From positions 1-64,000 of the forward strand of contig JAACJP010000045.1 in NCBI GenBank assembly GCA_013368375.1: a stretch of 64,000 nt of DNA. Reading direction: 5' to 3'. Under the pieces are notes generated by a model. That model was not told the origin of the DNA and searched no databases. It saw only the letters and a program-made list of their open reading frames with translations. The stretch's first letter is position 1; each line of letters opens with the position of its first letter. The position numbers were made by a program, and so were the translations under genes. Below are positions 1 through 10,233 of the stretch, one piece after another. The DNA is from Tricholomella constricta (taxonomy: Eukaryota; Basidiomycota; Agaricomycetes; Agaricales; Lyophyllaceae).

Positions 1-1440
1 GCTAATGAGGGGCAGCGGGTATCGGTTCTTCACCGTGAGCGCATTGAGCGTCCGATAGTCCTGAACCAGTCGGAGCGACCCGTCCTTCTTCTTGATGAAG
101 AAGACCGGCGACGCCATGGGCGACTTGGACGGTCGGATGCGACCTGTCTCGAGGTTCTCCTTGAGGAACGCGTCGAGTTCGGCCTGTTCTGCCGGTGAGA
201 GCGGGTAGACCTTCGTGCCCGTCGGCGACGCGCCCGGCTCCAGTTCGATGGCATGGTCCCATTGCTTGCGCTCTGGAAGCTCATCGAATGCGACTTTGGA
301 GAAGACATCTTCAAAGTCGTGGAGGTGGGTCGGTACTGCGTCGCGGAAAGTTCTGGGCACGGAGTTAGCAGCGTGCGCTTCCGCAAGTCGCTGCGATGTC
401 GTTTGGCTGGCCCGAATATGTTCGGCGGTCGGAGTCGGATGGATCGCGGTCGCGAAGATGCGATCGCCACTCAGGAAGGTTTCCACCAGGAAGTCGTCAG
501 ACTCTGGGTCAGGTTCCTCCAGGACCGGGGTGTAGGGGAGGAACTCCTCCTCATCAGAGTCGTCCTCAACATACGGGTTGGTCGGGGCTCGCAGGTCGGG
601 CTCAGTCATCGGTATACCGTCGGCTCGACAGGCGCGGATCGCTGCGCGCACTTTGGTGCGTGCGCGCCGATCGGCTTTGACCTCGTCCTTGCAGGTGCCG
701 CACTGCGTCGGACAGCGACTCATCTTCACCTCCTTGGTCTCCCAGTCGATCTCGGGGTTATGGTTTTTAAGCCAGTTGAACCCGAGGATCATGTCTTGCT
801 TGCCTAACTGGGTGACCCCGAAGACGGCTCGTTCGGTATGACCGTTGTATCGCAAGACAGCTTCTACGATGCAAGAGACCGAACCGCCTTCGTTGAGAGT
901 GCCGTCCACATTGTAAACCGGGGATGGCCGACTAAGCACCTTGGTTGTGAGCTTGTGTTTCTCGACGAAAGCAACATTGAGAAAACTGCCAGTCGCTCCG
1001 CTGTCCACTAGGGCAGTGACGGCATGCGACTCCTGGGTGTCGGTGGTCTCCAGTTCGACGTTGAGCCACAGGGATCTGGGGCAGGGGGAGGCAGCGGCGA
1101 TGAAGCGACTAGGGAGTCGCTTTTCCCAGCGGGGTAGGCCACGACGCGACGGGGCGATCGGCTTTGCGACTGCGATTGGTGTCGTCGGGTCGGAGGGGTT
1201 TTGTACGTCTTTGTCGGTCGGTTCACTCGTCGGAATAGCAGCAATATTAGGTGTATTGGCGTATTCTACGGATAAAGGAGCGAACCGATTACGACTAGAC
1301 AACGGGGGCGTACGTTCCACCCGTTGTGTAATTAAAAACCCTCCTCGGCGTCGGAGGCGGTCGCGTCGGCCGACGATGGAGTCGAGTCGGCGGGGACTGC
1401 GTCCTTGCGAGCTAGACGTTCCATGATAAGCGCCTCCAGC
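1..1440 (-). CDS. Ty3/gypsy Pol (gypsy-1), protease and start of reverse transcriptase, runs off left edge
   Basis: The minus-strand frame is open without a stop from 1440 to the window edge. It encodes the start of a retrotransposon polyprotein. An aspartic protease site ([11 protein letters not shown]) lies at about 1018-985. The beginning of a reverse transcriptase follows at about 260-1, with the usual Ty3/gypsy entry (YPLSPAEQ, then a [25 protein letters not shown] block ending near PLPLI). The frame overlaps the Gag frame by about 110 nt and is -1 relative to it, so Pol is probably made by ribosomal frameshifting rather than from its own start codon. RT catalytic motifs, RNase H and integrase must lie left of the window. 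No inactivating change is visible in this part, although Gag has an in-frame stop. Confidence 0.85.
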
Positions 1441-2558
1441 TCATCATCGAGCATGTGGCGCACGTCCCAGCGCAAAGGGCAGTCACGAGAGTAGTGACCC
1501 TTTTTCTTGCACCGAAAACAGTGGTCGTCGGCAGGCGCGACTCGATCGCGCATCCGATCTACGTCCATTGGGATGCCCTGGGGGATCGGCCTGGGGGCTG
1601 GTGCGGCAGGAGCGCGGGGGGCGGGGGGAGCGGGAGCGGGAGCGGGAGCGGGAGCGGGAGCGGGGGCAGTAGCGAACGCCCATCGTGCAGCTGCGGTGGT
1701 GGGCGGGCGGCTGTCGGGCGCCTTTGTCGGGACCATCCGACGGTGGAAGTCGTCCTCCGACCTCATGATGAAGTCTTGAGAACGAGCGATCCTCAGCCAC
1801 TCCTCAATCTTCTCATCGTGCGGGCGACCCGTGGTGATGCTTCCGAGTCGCCTCGAGAGCTTCGGGTCCATTCCCCGACGGAATTTGAGGACCAGGTGAC
1901 GCCCATCTGGGTAGCCCGCCTTGACCCACAGGGATCGGAACGAGTCGATGTACTCGTCGATCGATCGACCGTTCTGGAAGTACGCCGTCGACTCCAGGAT
2001 GAGTGCGGCATCGGCGACCTCGTCGAAGAGGAAGAACTCGCCACGGAAGGTGTCTTCGAAGTCCTTCCAGGCGGGAAAGACGTCCTTGGCGGTTCCGAAC
2101 TGGAACACCCGACTGACGAAGTCGGCGGCTCGCCCGTGCTGCATGTACGACAGCACCCATACTATTCAGGCGTGGTCGTCGGCGAAACTTCCCCCGCACA
2201 AGGAGAAGTAGAGCTTGCAGGCGTTCAAGAACGCGCGACCGCCCGATCGGGCGCCGTCGTAAATGGGAGGGGGCGACGGTCGGAGGTGGTGCGATCCCGA
2301 TCGCGGAGAGCCTGGCAGCGGGGTGGTCGTCTCAGGCGGCGGGGGGGTCGTGTCTGCTTCGGGAGCAGCGGGGGTGGGATTGGGGGGTGTCCCCGACATG
2401 AATTTTTCGAAAAGAGCGGAGAGGCGGTCCATAGAGGCCGAGTTGGAGGTATTGGAGGCAGAGAGAGCCGAAATTGTGGCTTCCATATTCGCCAACCGCT
2501 CCTCCGTCGTGAGGAAGGGAGAGAACGGTCGCTGCGACATGTCACCAAATTCGGACAT
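1332..2558 (-). pseudogene. Ty3/gypsy Gag (gypsy-1) with one in-frame stop
   Basis: This is a Gag capsid/nucleocapsid protein read from an ATG at 2558. The N-terminal part (about 130 residues) is Ser/Pro-rich and leads into the retrotransposon capsid domain, which continues after a TGA codon at 2166-2168 in the same frame. The C-terminal part has an Ala-Pro repeat encoded by a GGGAGC microsatellite near 1627-1670. One CCHC zinc knuckle follows (CFRCKKKGHYSRDC, about 1510-1470). Only the single TGA breaks an otherwise continuous frame of about 408 codons, so the lesion is recent. The stop precedes IVWVLSYM, where related Gags usually carry a basic residue, so CGA to TGA is likely but not proven here. 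Confidence 0.8.
1335..1341 (-). other. Candidate -1 ribosomal frameshift heptamer GGGTTTT
   Basis: On the minus strand the last Gag codons are GGT TTT followed directly by TAA. The preceding base is G, giving G GGT TTT, a perfect X XXY YYZ slippery heptamer in the zero frame. A one-base backward slip gives GGG TTT TTA and enters the open Pol frame. The site sits at the very end of the Gag/Pol overlap. Confidence 0.7.
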
Positions 2559-2671
2559 CTCGAAACGGGACTGGACGGGCGATCGGGGCGAGCGCGCGTT
2601 GGACGGTCGCGTGTAGCAGACGCGTGTTTCGGCGCGGAAGCGGATCGGTCGGCTTCGTCGGGTTTCTAGAG

Positions 2672-2683
2672 TTACTCTATTCT
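2672..2683 (-). other. Putative self-primer binding site of gypsy-1
   Basis: Two bases inside the 5' LTR the minus strand reads AGAATAGAGTAA. It is perfectly complementary over 12 nt to TTACTCTATTCT inside the LTR (2813-2802, minus strand). The LTR segment lies about 30 nt after a TATATA box, where the transcript should begin. This is the arrangement of Tf1/sushi elements, whose RNA 5' end folds back to prime minus-strand synthesis instead of using a tRNA. Confidence 0.65.
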
Positions 2684-2685
2684 GC

Positions 2686-3182
2686 TGTTAGGGCGACCTC
2701 AGCGCAGAGCTTAGTCGTGCTGGCAGAGGGGAATCCAATGTTATATTATGTACGATTAGAGAGAACGTAAGTAGACCTACCTGGCAGAGGGGAATCCAAT
2801 GAGAATAGAGTAAAGGATTCCCCCATGTCAGGAGGATGACTATATACGAGTAACTACTTGAGGGCCGGCTCTCTGGGGTGTATGGTACGTAAATGATAAC
2901 GGATGGGCAGCGGCGCGTGTATGTACACGTTCCCGACGCTGTCCGATCCTCGTGGCTCAGGGTGCAGGCGCACGAGGTCGGGTGACCGACGTTGGGATGT
3001 CGGGAATCGGGATCGGGCGCGCGCTGGAAGGGGAAGTAACGACAGGAAGTTATAAGTATGTACACCGATGCTTGGGGCGGAGCGTCGGGGTCGGGATCGC
3101 GATCATCTGGGGAGCGGTCGGTCACGTGCTCGTCCGAGGAATCGGATGGTCACGTGATCACCAAACAGGTGTTCCCCTAACA
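2686..3182 (-). repeat. 5' LTR of gypsy-1 (497 bp)
   Basis: It begins TGTTAGGG and ends CCCTAACA on the plus strand and is homologous end to end with the solo LTRs at 11313-11810 and 14039-14548. A TATATA box lies at 2841-2846 (minus orientation), about 28-33 bp upstream of the inferred transcript start at about 2813. The outer flank is GTGTG (3183-3187). The matching target duplication would be at the other LTR, outside the window. Short open frames across it are chance readings also present in the other copies. Confidence 0.9.
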
Positions 3183-4152
3183 GTGTGCTCCACAGGCAAT
3201 GACCCGCGGACGTGGGTAATGCCCTGCAAGCTCAATGTAATGCAGACATACTATATGTAGTGTGCTCCGCTGCAAGTCCGCGGAGGTGTGCTGCTCCGTG
3301 GCCCCACAGCACCATATAGGCCTGCTGCAGTGCTGCGTGTGCTCCACAGGCAATGACCCGCGGACATCCGCAGACGTGGGTAATGCCCTGCAAGCTCAAT
3401 GTAATGCAGACATACTATATGTAATGTGCTCCGCTGCAAGTCCGCGGAGGTGTGTAACAGCACCTGCTCTGTGGCCCCCAATTGCATCATATAGGCCCGC
3501 TGCATTGCTGGGTGTGCTCCACAGGCTAATGCCCTGCAAGCTCAATGTAATGCAGACATACTATATGTAATGTGCTCCGCTGCAAGTCCGTGGAGGTGTG
3601 TAACAGCACCTGCTCTGTGGCCCCCAATTGCATCATATAGGCCCGCTGCATTGCTGGGTGTGCTCCACAGGCAACGACCCGCGGACATGGGCAGTGCCCC
3701 GCAAGCCCCCCACCCTGGTGCCCCCCGCAGCACCGTATCAGCCCCCTGCAATCCTGGGTGTGCCCCAGACAACGACCCGCGGACGTCCGCGGACATGGGC
3801 AGTGCTCCGCAAGCCCCCCCACCCTGCTGCCCCCCACAGCACCATATTGGCCCCCTGCAATACTGGGTGTGCTCCACAGACAACGACTCGCGGAGGTCCG
3901 CGGACGTGGGTAGTGCCCTTCTAGCCCTCACCTGCTGCCCCCCGTAGCACCATATAGGCCCGCTGCAGCACCAGCGGGCCCGCTGGTACTGTGCCAGACG
4001 ACTACATGTAGAGGTCCCGCTGGCACAGTGCCAGACGGCTACATGTAGGGGCCCCGCTGGCGCTCCAGCGGGCCCGCTGGTGCCGTCAAGTACGCTACAA
4101 TGTATGGGCCCGCTGGACCGTAGGACACGCTACATTGTAGTGCCTGTATGTG
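3183..4152 (+). repeat. GC-rich palindromic repeat array, locus 1
   Basis: Irregular tandem units (about 95-175 bp spacing) begin near TGTGCTCCACAGGCAA. They contain many perfect small palindromes: TCCGCGGA, CGGACGTCCG, ACATACTATATGT and AGCGGGCCCGCT. The right end carries a CTACAATGTA/TACATTGTAG inverted pair, then TGCC and eight more bases, ending at 4152. The next base begins sequence homologous to the gypsy-2 Pol interior. The left part is cut by gypsy-1. No convincing protein is encoded. It is homologous to 33.6-35.2 kb. Confidence 0.8.
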
Positions 4153-5932
4153 ACGTCCACGACTTCGTAGCTGCTGATGCTAGAATCGATCCTACTGGTG
4201 AAGATCTACCAGTACCACGATACCATGAAATCGTGGAAAAAGTAGTTGAGAATCGAGCGATGAAAGACGTAGAAATACGTCGAAGCAAGCGTCTTCAAGA
4301 ACGCCAGGAGGATCGAGATGTCGAAGCTCAGATAATGGAGGCTGCAGCACCAAGTATCGCATCCGGACCATCGTCACACCCTCAGAAAAGCATGAGTCCA
4401 ACCGAACGGGAACGTACGGTCGGAGATATTGTCCTTGGGAGGGACACAGTTGCTCCTCCCCCAGACAAAACGGATGAAAAGATCCGTCACGATGTTATCC
4501 TTGGATACCCAAAACTATTTGCAGTTATTCTCGCTAACCCAATGGACTTTCGTACGTTCACCACGAAAGACAATCTCATTTGGACCACGAACACTATAAA
4601 TGATAGTGTTCTATGCATACCGCGAGAACCCGAGCTCATCACGACAATTGTTGAGCAAGCCCATAAAACTATGGGCCATTTCGGTGCCGAACGGACTACT
4701 GAATATATTCGACGATGGTATTGGTGGCCATCACTAGCCATGACCGTGCGTACATTTTGCAAAATGTGCGAGTACTGCCAGCAGATCAAGACGTCGAATC
4801 AGAAACCGTCAGGGAAACTACACTCCCTGCCAGTACCAACTAAGCCTTGGGATTCTATCGGAATGGACTTTATCGGTCCATTTCTAGAATCAAAGGGATA
4901 TAACTATCTATGGGTAGTAATTTGTCATATGACGAGTATGGTGCATATGATACCCATATATACGACGATGACAGCAGCCCAATTATCATGGGTATACCTA
5001 CGGGAGATTGTCAGGCTACATGGCCTGCCAAGCTCGATCGTAAGCGATCAAGACTCTAAGTTTACTTCGCGCTGGTGGCGCGAACTACATAAATTATTAG
5101 GAGCTAAGCTCCTAATGTCGACATCTTTCCACCCTCAGACGGATGGACAGACGGAGTGAGCCAATCATAGTATTGGCCAGATATTTCGCGCCGTTGTGAG
5201 GCATGACCAAAAGGATTGGGTAGATTGTATACCCATGGCTGAGTTCGCGATAAATGCGAGCGTATCGGCTACCACCAAGTTCGCTCCATTTGAGCTTAAT
5301 AGTGGATACAAAGAGATACACTCAGACAGCGTAATACCGAAGGGAATTCGAGAGTACGCTGAACGCGCATTGCAGAACATAGCGGAGGCGCATGACGCTA
5401 TAATCGAAACGCGCATATTTCAAACGCGCGAGGCAAACAGGCGTCGATCCGCTGGTCCAGAAATAAAGGGGGTGACTTGGTGTATTTATCCACCAAGAAC
5501 TTGAACCTTCCCAAGGGACGCACCCGTAAATTGTGCCCGAAATTTGTCGGGCCCTACAAAGTACTGAAGGCCATGCCAGACACGTCGAACTATACGTTGG
5601 AATTACCTACGGCGCTTCTGGAGCGTCGGATACATCCAACATTCCACATATCGTTGTTGCGCCCATACTACGCAAGAAACGATGCAATGTTTCCTAATAG
5701 AACTCACCCAGAGCCCTATGATTTTGGGGCGCCAGACGATCACGAATGGTTTGTTGAAGAGATTTTGGGCCATAGATGGACCCAAAATAATACTGTGGAA
5801 TATCATGTCAGGTGGAGCCTGGGAGACACCACCTGGGAACCGCACACCAATTGTAACAAGTTAGCGGCACTTGATCGCTACTTGGAATTGCAAGGGGTGA
5901 AGAGCGCGTCGAGTTTACCGCGACGAACCTAG
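4153..5932 (+). pseudogene. Gypsy-2 copy 1 Pol: RNase H tail, integrase, chromodomain (decayed)
   Basis: This is homologous to the Pol of the second copy (53.2-51.4 kb). It starts abruptly in the RNase H-integrase linker where the repeat array ends. It holds the HHCC zinc-binding module (about 4650-4790) and the integrase core, with DFIGPF near 4870 and an SDQDSKF block near 5050. The Glu-containing TDGQTE block near 5150 is followed by a chromodomain-like tail (about 5740-5890). Lesions: TGA at 5157-5159 where copy 2 has CGA, and loss of one G in a run near 5470 (five here, six in copy 2) that shifts the frame. The 5' half of the element is missing from this side of the array and is expected left of gypsy-1. 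Confidence 0.85.
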
Positions 5933-5935
5933 AAT

Positions 5936-8900
5936 GTGGCGCGGTCATGTGACCACGGCGATCAGGAAAATTACATAACCATCAAAAGTTATGACAGAAG
6001 GTTAAATATGTTTGGCGCTAGACGCGCAACCGAATTTTCAACCAACAACCACAACATGTACCCAACCGCAGGAGCAAGCTCAAGCAACGACGCGACTCGG
6101 GGCGGCGACAGCCGCACCGACTACCAAAATGTGGCCTCGGGATCGAGTCCAAAAGGGGAGGAGGTGCAGGGACGCGCGGAAAGCGCGCCCCCGCCCCCAA
6201 CCTATATGGGCGTGCAGCCTTAATTATTTCAATACCCATCGGTTGGCCACATGAGCCAACTGCCCCACCAGGGGCAACCACCCCATCAGGGGCAACAATT
6301 ATACCCTATGGTTGGCCACATGAGCCAACCGCCCCACCAGGGTGGGGAGGGAGTGCAGGGGCGCGCGGAAAATGCGCCCCCGCCCCCAACTTACATGGGC
6401 TCGCAGCCCCAATTATACCAATATCCTCCGGTTGGCCATATGAGCCAACCGCCCCATCAGGCGGGCGACAGATACCTTGGTTCCCCAAAAAAAGCATGCG
6501 CGTCACTGATTAGGTGACGGGGCATGGCTTTCTTAAGGGGTCAGGTTACTGTCGCCGCCGCGCAAACTAGACACCACACCGGGTAAATTTGACTTGTTCT
6601 TCTATGAAGAATCCTGCAAATAGCATGCACGGTCTCCCGTAACATCCTATTCATGTTTCCAACTCGGGGTAAGTACCATCTCAGACCGTCGTCATTCCAG
6701 TACAGTCGACAAGGCTCCACACGGTCGCCCTGCCAGAAACAAATCCAGCGTCGCCCTTGTTGCATGATAAACCCAATGACGGTGTTTGGAACTCCCTAGC
6801 TGATTCAAGTCCTAGGGAGGATGTCCACGCCATATCTTACGACTTTGGCCTCAATGTGACTAGGGCGAGCCCCAGTCACTGGTAGACAAGGACAATGGGG
6901 ACTCAATAAGAGATCCATTGATTCTTGTGGGGGTCATTTCGGGACTAGGAGTATGTGACCACGACCGTGCAGTCCCTAGGGTCCGCACAGTCGCTGGCGT
7001 GTAAACACTAACCAAGTCGTCTCCATTGCGATACACTGGAGGTCCATCCGGGAACAGACGCTCCAGGTAAGCTGGTACTACCTGAGACAGGAATTTGCAC
7101 ACGTAAACGTATGCATACTCAGTCAAACCGTGAGGCATCTCATCAGTTTGGCCAAAGCCGCGATGATAGCTGTGATCGTATTGACCGTTCACTACACCGC
7201 CTACGAGGTACACCGCTACCGCTCTGAGGGCAACAACCATTTCCGACGGTTGGCCATATGAGCCAACCGCACCACCAAGGGCAACAACCACCTATGGGTG
7301 GTTTTTATCCGCCAGGGCTGGCATTCCAACAGATGCCATCAATGGCGGGTTTCATGGGGTACCCGCAACCGACGTGGTACCCCCAAATGTCCATGCAGCC
7401 TGTACCACACAATACGCGGTACAACGAGTCGGAGAAGATGGAGGTAGACGACCAAAGTCGTCTGCAAGCAAATGTTCCGCCGGCGCAAGTGGTGTGCGGT
7501 GAACCGGTGCGGCAACATGTCGCACCGAATGCAGACGACAAAGCGTCGTCGGCGTCGAGTTTGCGGAGGATGGCAGACGATTGCAGAGTATCGCCTGCTT
7601 CAAGTTCGAGGAGACCATTCGCAGACGATGGTCTCCTTTCTTCTCTCTTGGATCGATTGGAAGACGCGGGTATTCACCGCGAATTTTGTGATTTCTTGGA
7701 CGATGGAATGGCGCAGCTGGTCATAACCCAGCTGCTTGATGCATACGATGGAGCTCGCGCGGATTTGAGACGCGTGAAAGCGAGAGAAGTGGCCATGGCT
7801 GAGCAACTCAGCCTGGCAAGAAAACGGCCGGCAGTAGCATCGCCGGATCGCGGGGAGGGACCATCGTCCCGACCCATAAAAAGGCAGCAAACGGAGGTGC
7901 GTCGAGAAGAACGCACCTCTTACGAGCCACGACGACAAGAGAGGAGCGAGCCCAGGCGTCCGGAACGACGCCTGGAACAGGAGAATCGGCGGTACAACCG
8001 CCACCCCGACCAGGAAGTGTGGCGTGATGAACGCCCACTTGATTATGGTTCTCAACAGGAAGAGCGCCGCGAGGATCAAGGGACGCGCGAAGTGCGCCCC
8101 TTACCTGCTCGAGAAATCGAGCGCACGGCGTCGACATCGTCGACATCAGCGGAAACAAAGCCACAAAACCTATCCGGAGCGTTACTGCCCCCGGGAGAAA
8201 GCTGGGTGCGGAACCCAGAATGAGGTTCTCAGAAGAAGGAACCTGTTGGCAAATATACATTGCCAGCGCCAGCCCCTGCACCACCTAGTACGATGGTGCA
8301 GCCCCCAACGCCGCCATCCAAAGGCAAACAGAAGGCCTCGGATCCATATGCCAAGGCTATGGATGAATCGGGATTCACCATGAGCGTATTGGTTCAAAGA
8401 ACCAATACAGAGGAATCGTCATGGACTACCGGTTCCGCGTACATAGGCGCGGAACTTGGGGATACTTGTTGGCGAATGTACTGGTGCCAACTACCCACAG
8501 CATGCGGTCATGGTTCATGCGACTTTTCGCGACCATTACCGCGCGGCCATACCTCTACTCAGAGGCTGTGGCTGCCTATAACGAGGCCAATCCAGATCGG
8601 CCTTTCACACCGATCGAAGGCCCTGAGGTTACCATACCTCGCATCCAAGTGATCCCTCCGGAGGTGCGGATCACTGAACAAGGTGTTTTGCAACACCTTA
8701 TCAACATTGGTATTCCAGTAAGCTGGATACATCATAGCTACACTTATGGTCTACATTATTTAGACCATAACTACTCTAACTCAGGTCCCTATAAGGACCT
8801 GTTCCGCAATGTTGCAATGTTGACGACGATGGAGTTCGTCGTCTAGATGAAATGGGCGTCCCGCCCGCCATTCCTGAGTGGGATGGGTGGTACCATCCCA

Positions 8901-9520
8901 CCACCGATGACATCACGTGCATCCAAACGCTGATGCACTTGGAATTCCAGACCGAATCACTAGACTGTCTAGTGAGTTCGGAATGGATGTTTGTGGGTGA
9001 AGACCCACACTTCCGAGGAATCCGTGTTCAGGTGGGGGGAATATCTCCCCCCAGGCCTGCATCACCCAGCTTCATCGGGATCAATGTCCATCAACGTCGA
9101 AATGGCGGACCCGGCGGCAGCTATACCTGCCCCCGCGACACCTTCCACAGTCGTGGCAGCTCCACCTGGAGCTACCGAAACCCAAGTGGACCCCGTGTCG
9201 GCCCTTACAGGGCCTTTATCACTGGCGGTGATTACCACCAGCCAGGGTCTGGTGGACAACAACACCACTGACCCCCAACACAGTGATGGAGTCATAGGTC
9301 AGGGAGACAACCTAATCCCCCCGTCAACGAACCGACCTCGACACGTAGGGCGTACCGTCGGGGCGACCGCCATTGTCAGGTGCAGACCAACTGACTCCCG
9401 AGGAGCACTCCGCAGGTTGCGTATTAACGCAACATTGGATGTCCTCACCACCACTCATTGTCGCACGGCACTTTGAGGCCGTGCAGTGGCACTAATGCAT
9501 CCACTTGTCGTTAAGTCGAG
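5936..9520 (+). pseudogene. Gypsy-2 copy 1 third ORF (decayed)
   Basis: These are degraded remains of the same third ORF that is intact at 51324-48307. Recognisable blocks are the start region (about 6009-6222), a Pro/Gln-rich repeat part (6250-6470), the charged middle (7258-8223) and the Trp-rich C-terminal part (8400-9290). Compared with copy 2 there is a stop at about 6222, an internal duplication of the PPPPTYMG segment, a foreign insertion at about 6470-7246, a deletion of about 195 codons near 8375 and frameshifts near 8820 and 9050. Where both copies align, differences are mostly conservative (V/I, S/A, N/H). Confidence 0.8.
6470..7246 (-). other. Unidentified insertion in gypsy-2 copy 1 with minus-strand coding potential
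   Basis: About 775 bp interrupts a segment that is continuous in copy 2; the flanking GHMSQ repeat resumes at 7247. On the minus strand it can be read as two long open stretches, about 7213-6860 and 6765-6541, separated by one stop and a short gap. They have protein-like composition (Tyr/Trp/His-rich, e.g. NGQYDHSYHRGFGQ). I do not recognise the family. No terminal inverted repeat or target duplication is obvious. Confidence 0.45.
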
Positions 9521-10233
9521 AATACGTATCATACCTACGTATTCTTGCATTATTTGATAGGTCTAGGTCGCCGGGACCTAGACCCTCCTTTTACTCTCTT
9601 TTTCTGCCCAACTCCCTGGTGAAGATCGCTACACGCGATCTTAAAGGGGGGTATGTAAGGGCGCCCACTATCTTATCTAATATTGGTTATCTAATTGTAT
9701 CTTATCGAGACAATTATGCTATTGTTTGGCAACACCTTCTGGTGTTGCCTATTTAATTCATTACATTAAATAAGTATAGACAACCTTGTACACCTATACG
9801 TAGCAATCAACAGACTTGTCAAGCTTACATCTAGTGTGAACAACAAGGTCCCCAACATCTGTAACCCTGTTACATCGAGAATACGTATCATACCTACGTA
9901 TTCTTGCATTATTTGATAGGACTAGGTCGCCGGGACCTAGACCCTCCTTTTATTCTCTTTTCCTGCCCAACTCCCTGGTGAAGATCGCTACACGCGATCT
10001 TAAAGGGGGGTATGTAAGGGCACCCACTATCTTATCTAATATTGGTTATCTAATCATATCTTATCGAGACGATTACGCTATTGTTTGGCAACACCTTCTG
10101 GTGTTGCCTATTTAATTCATTACATTAAATAAGTATAAACAACCTTGTACACCTATATGTAGCAATCGACAGACTTGTCAAGCTTACGTCTAGTGTGAAC
10201 AACAAGGTCCCCAACATCTGTAACTCTGTTACA
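9516..10233 (+). repeat. Tandem duplication (2 x 359 bp) of gypsy-2 3'UTR plus LTR
   Basis: Unit 1 is 9516-9874 and unit 2 is 9875-10233. Each contains the last part of the 3'UTR, a polypurine tract (AAAGGGGGG) and a complete 221-bp LTR: 9654-9874 and 10013-10233, TGTAAGGG to TTACA. The two units differ at only a few positions. The LTRs match those at 47709-47929 and 58485-58705 in reverse orientation. Confidence 0.9.

Noticed and set aside
1455..2669. Plus-strand frame of 404 codons opposite gypsy-1 Gag
   Set aside because: It is the antisense of a GC-rich Gag; the Ser/Gly run mirrors the Ala-Pro repeat and no domain is visible.
2688..3125. Minus-strand frame of 145 codons, also seen at 11370-11825 and 14282-14523
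   Set aside because: It lies wholly inside the gypsy-1 LTR and breaks differently in each copy.
3262..3931. Open frames of 100-130 codons on both strands of the palindromic array (and at 34097-35071)
   Set aside because: They repeat with the DNA unit, occur on both strands and in several frames, and have no domain; this is repeat translation.
4080..4152. Helitron 3' end for the palindromic arrays
   Set aside because: There is a terminal inverted pair, but no CTRR end and no A-T target; no Rep/helicase sequence is present.
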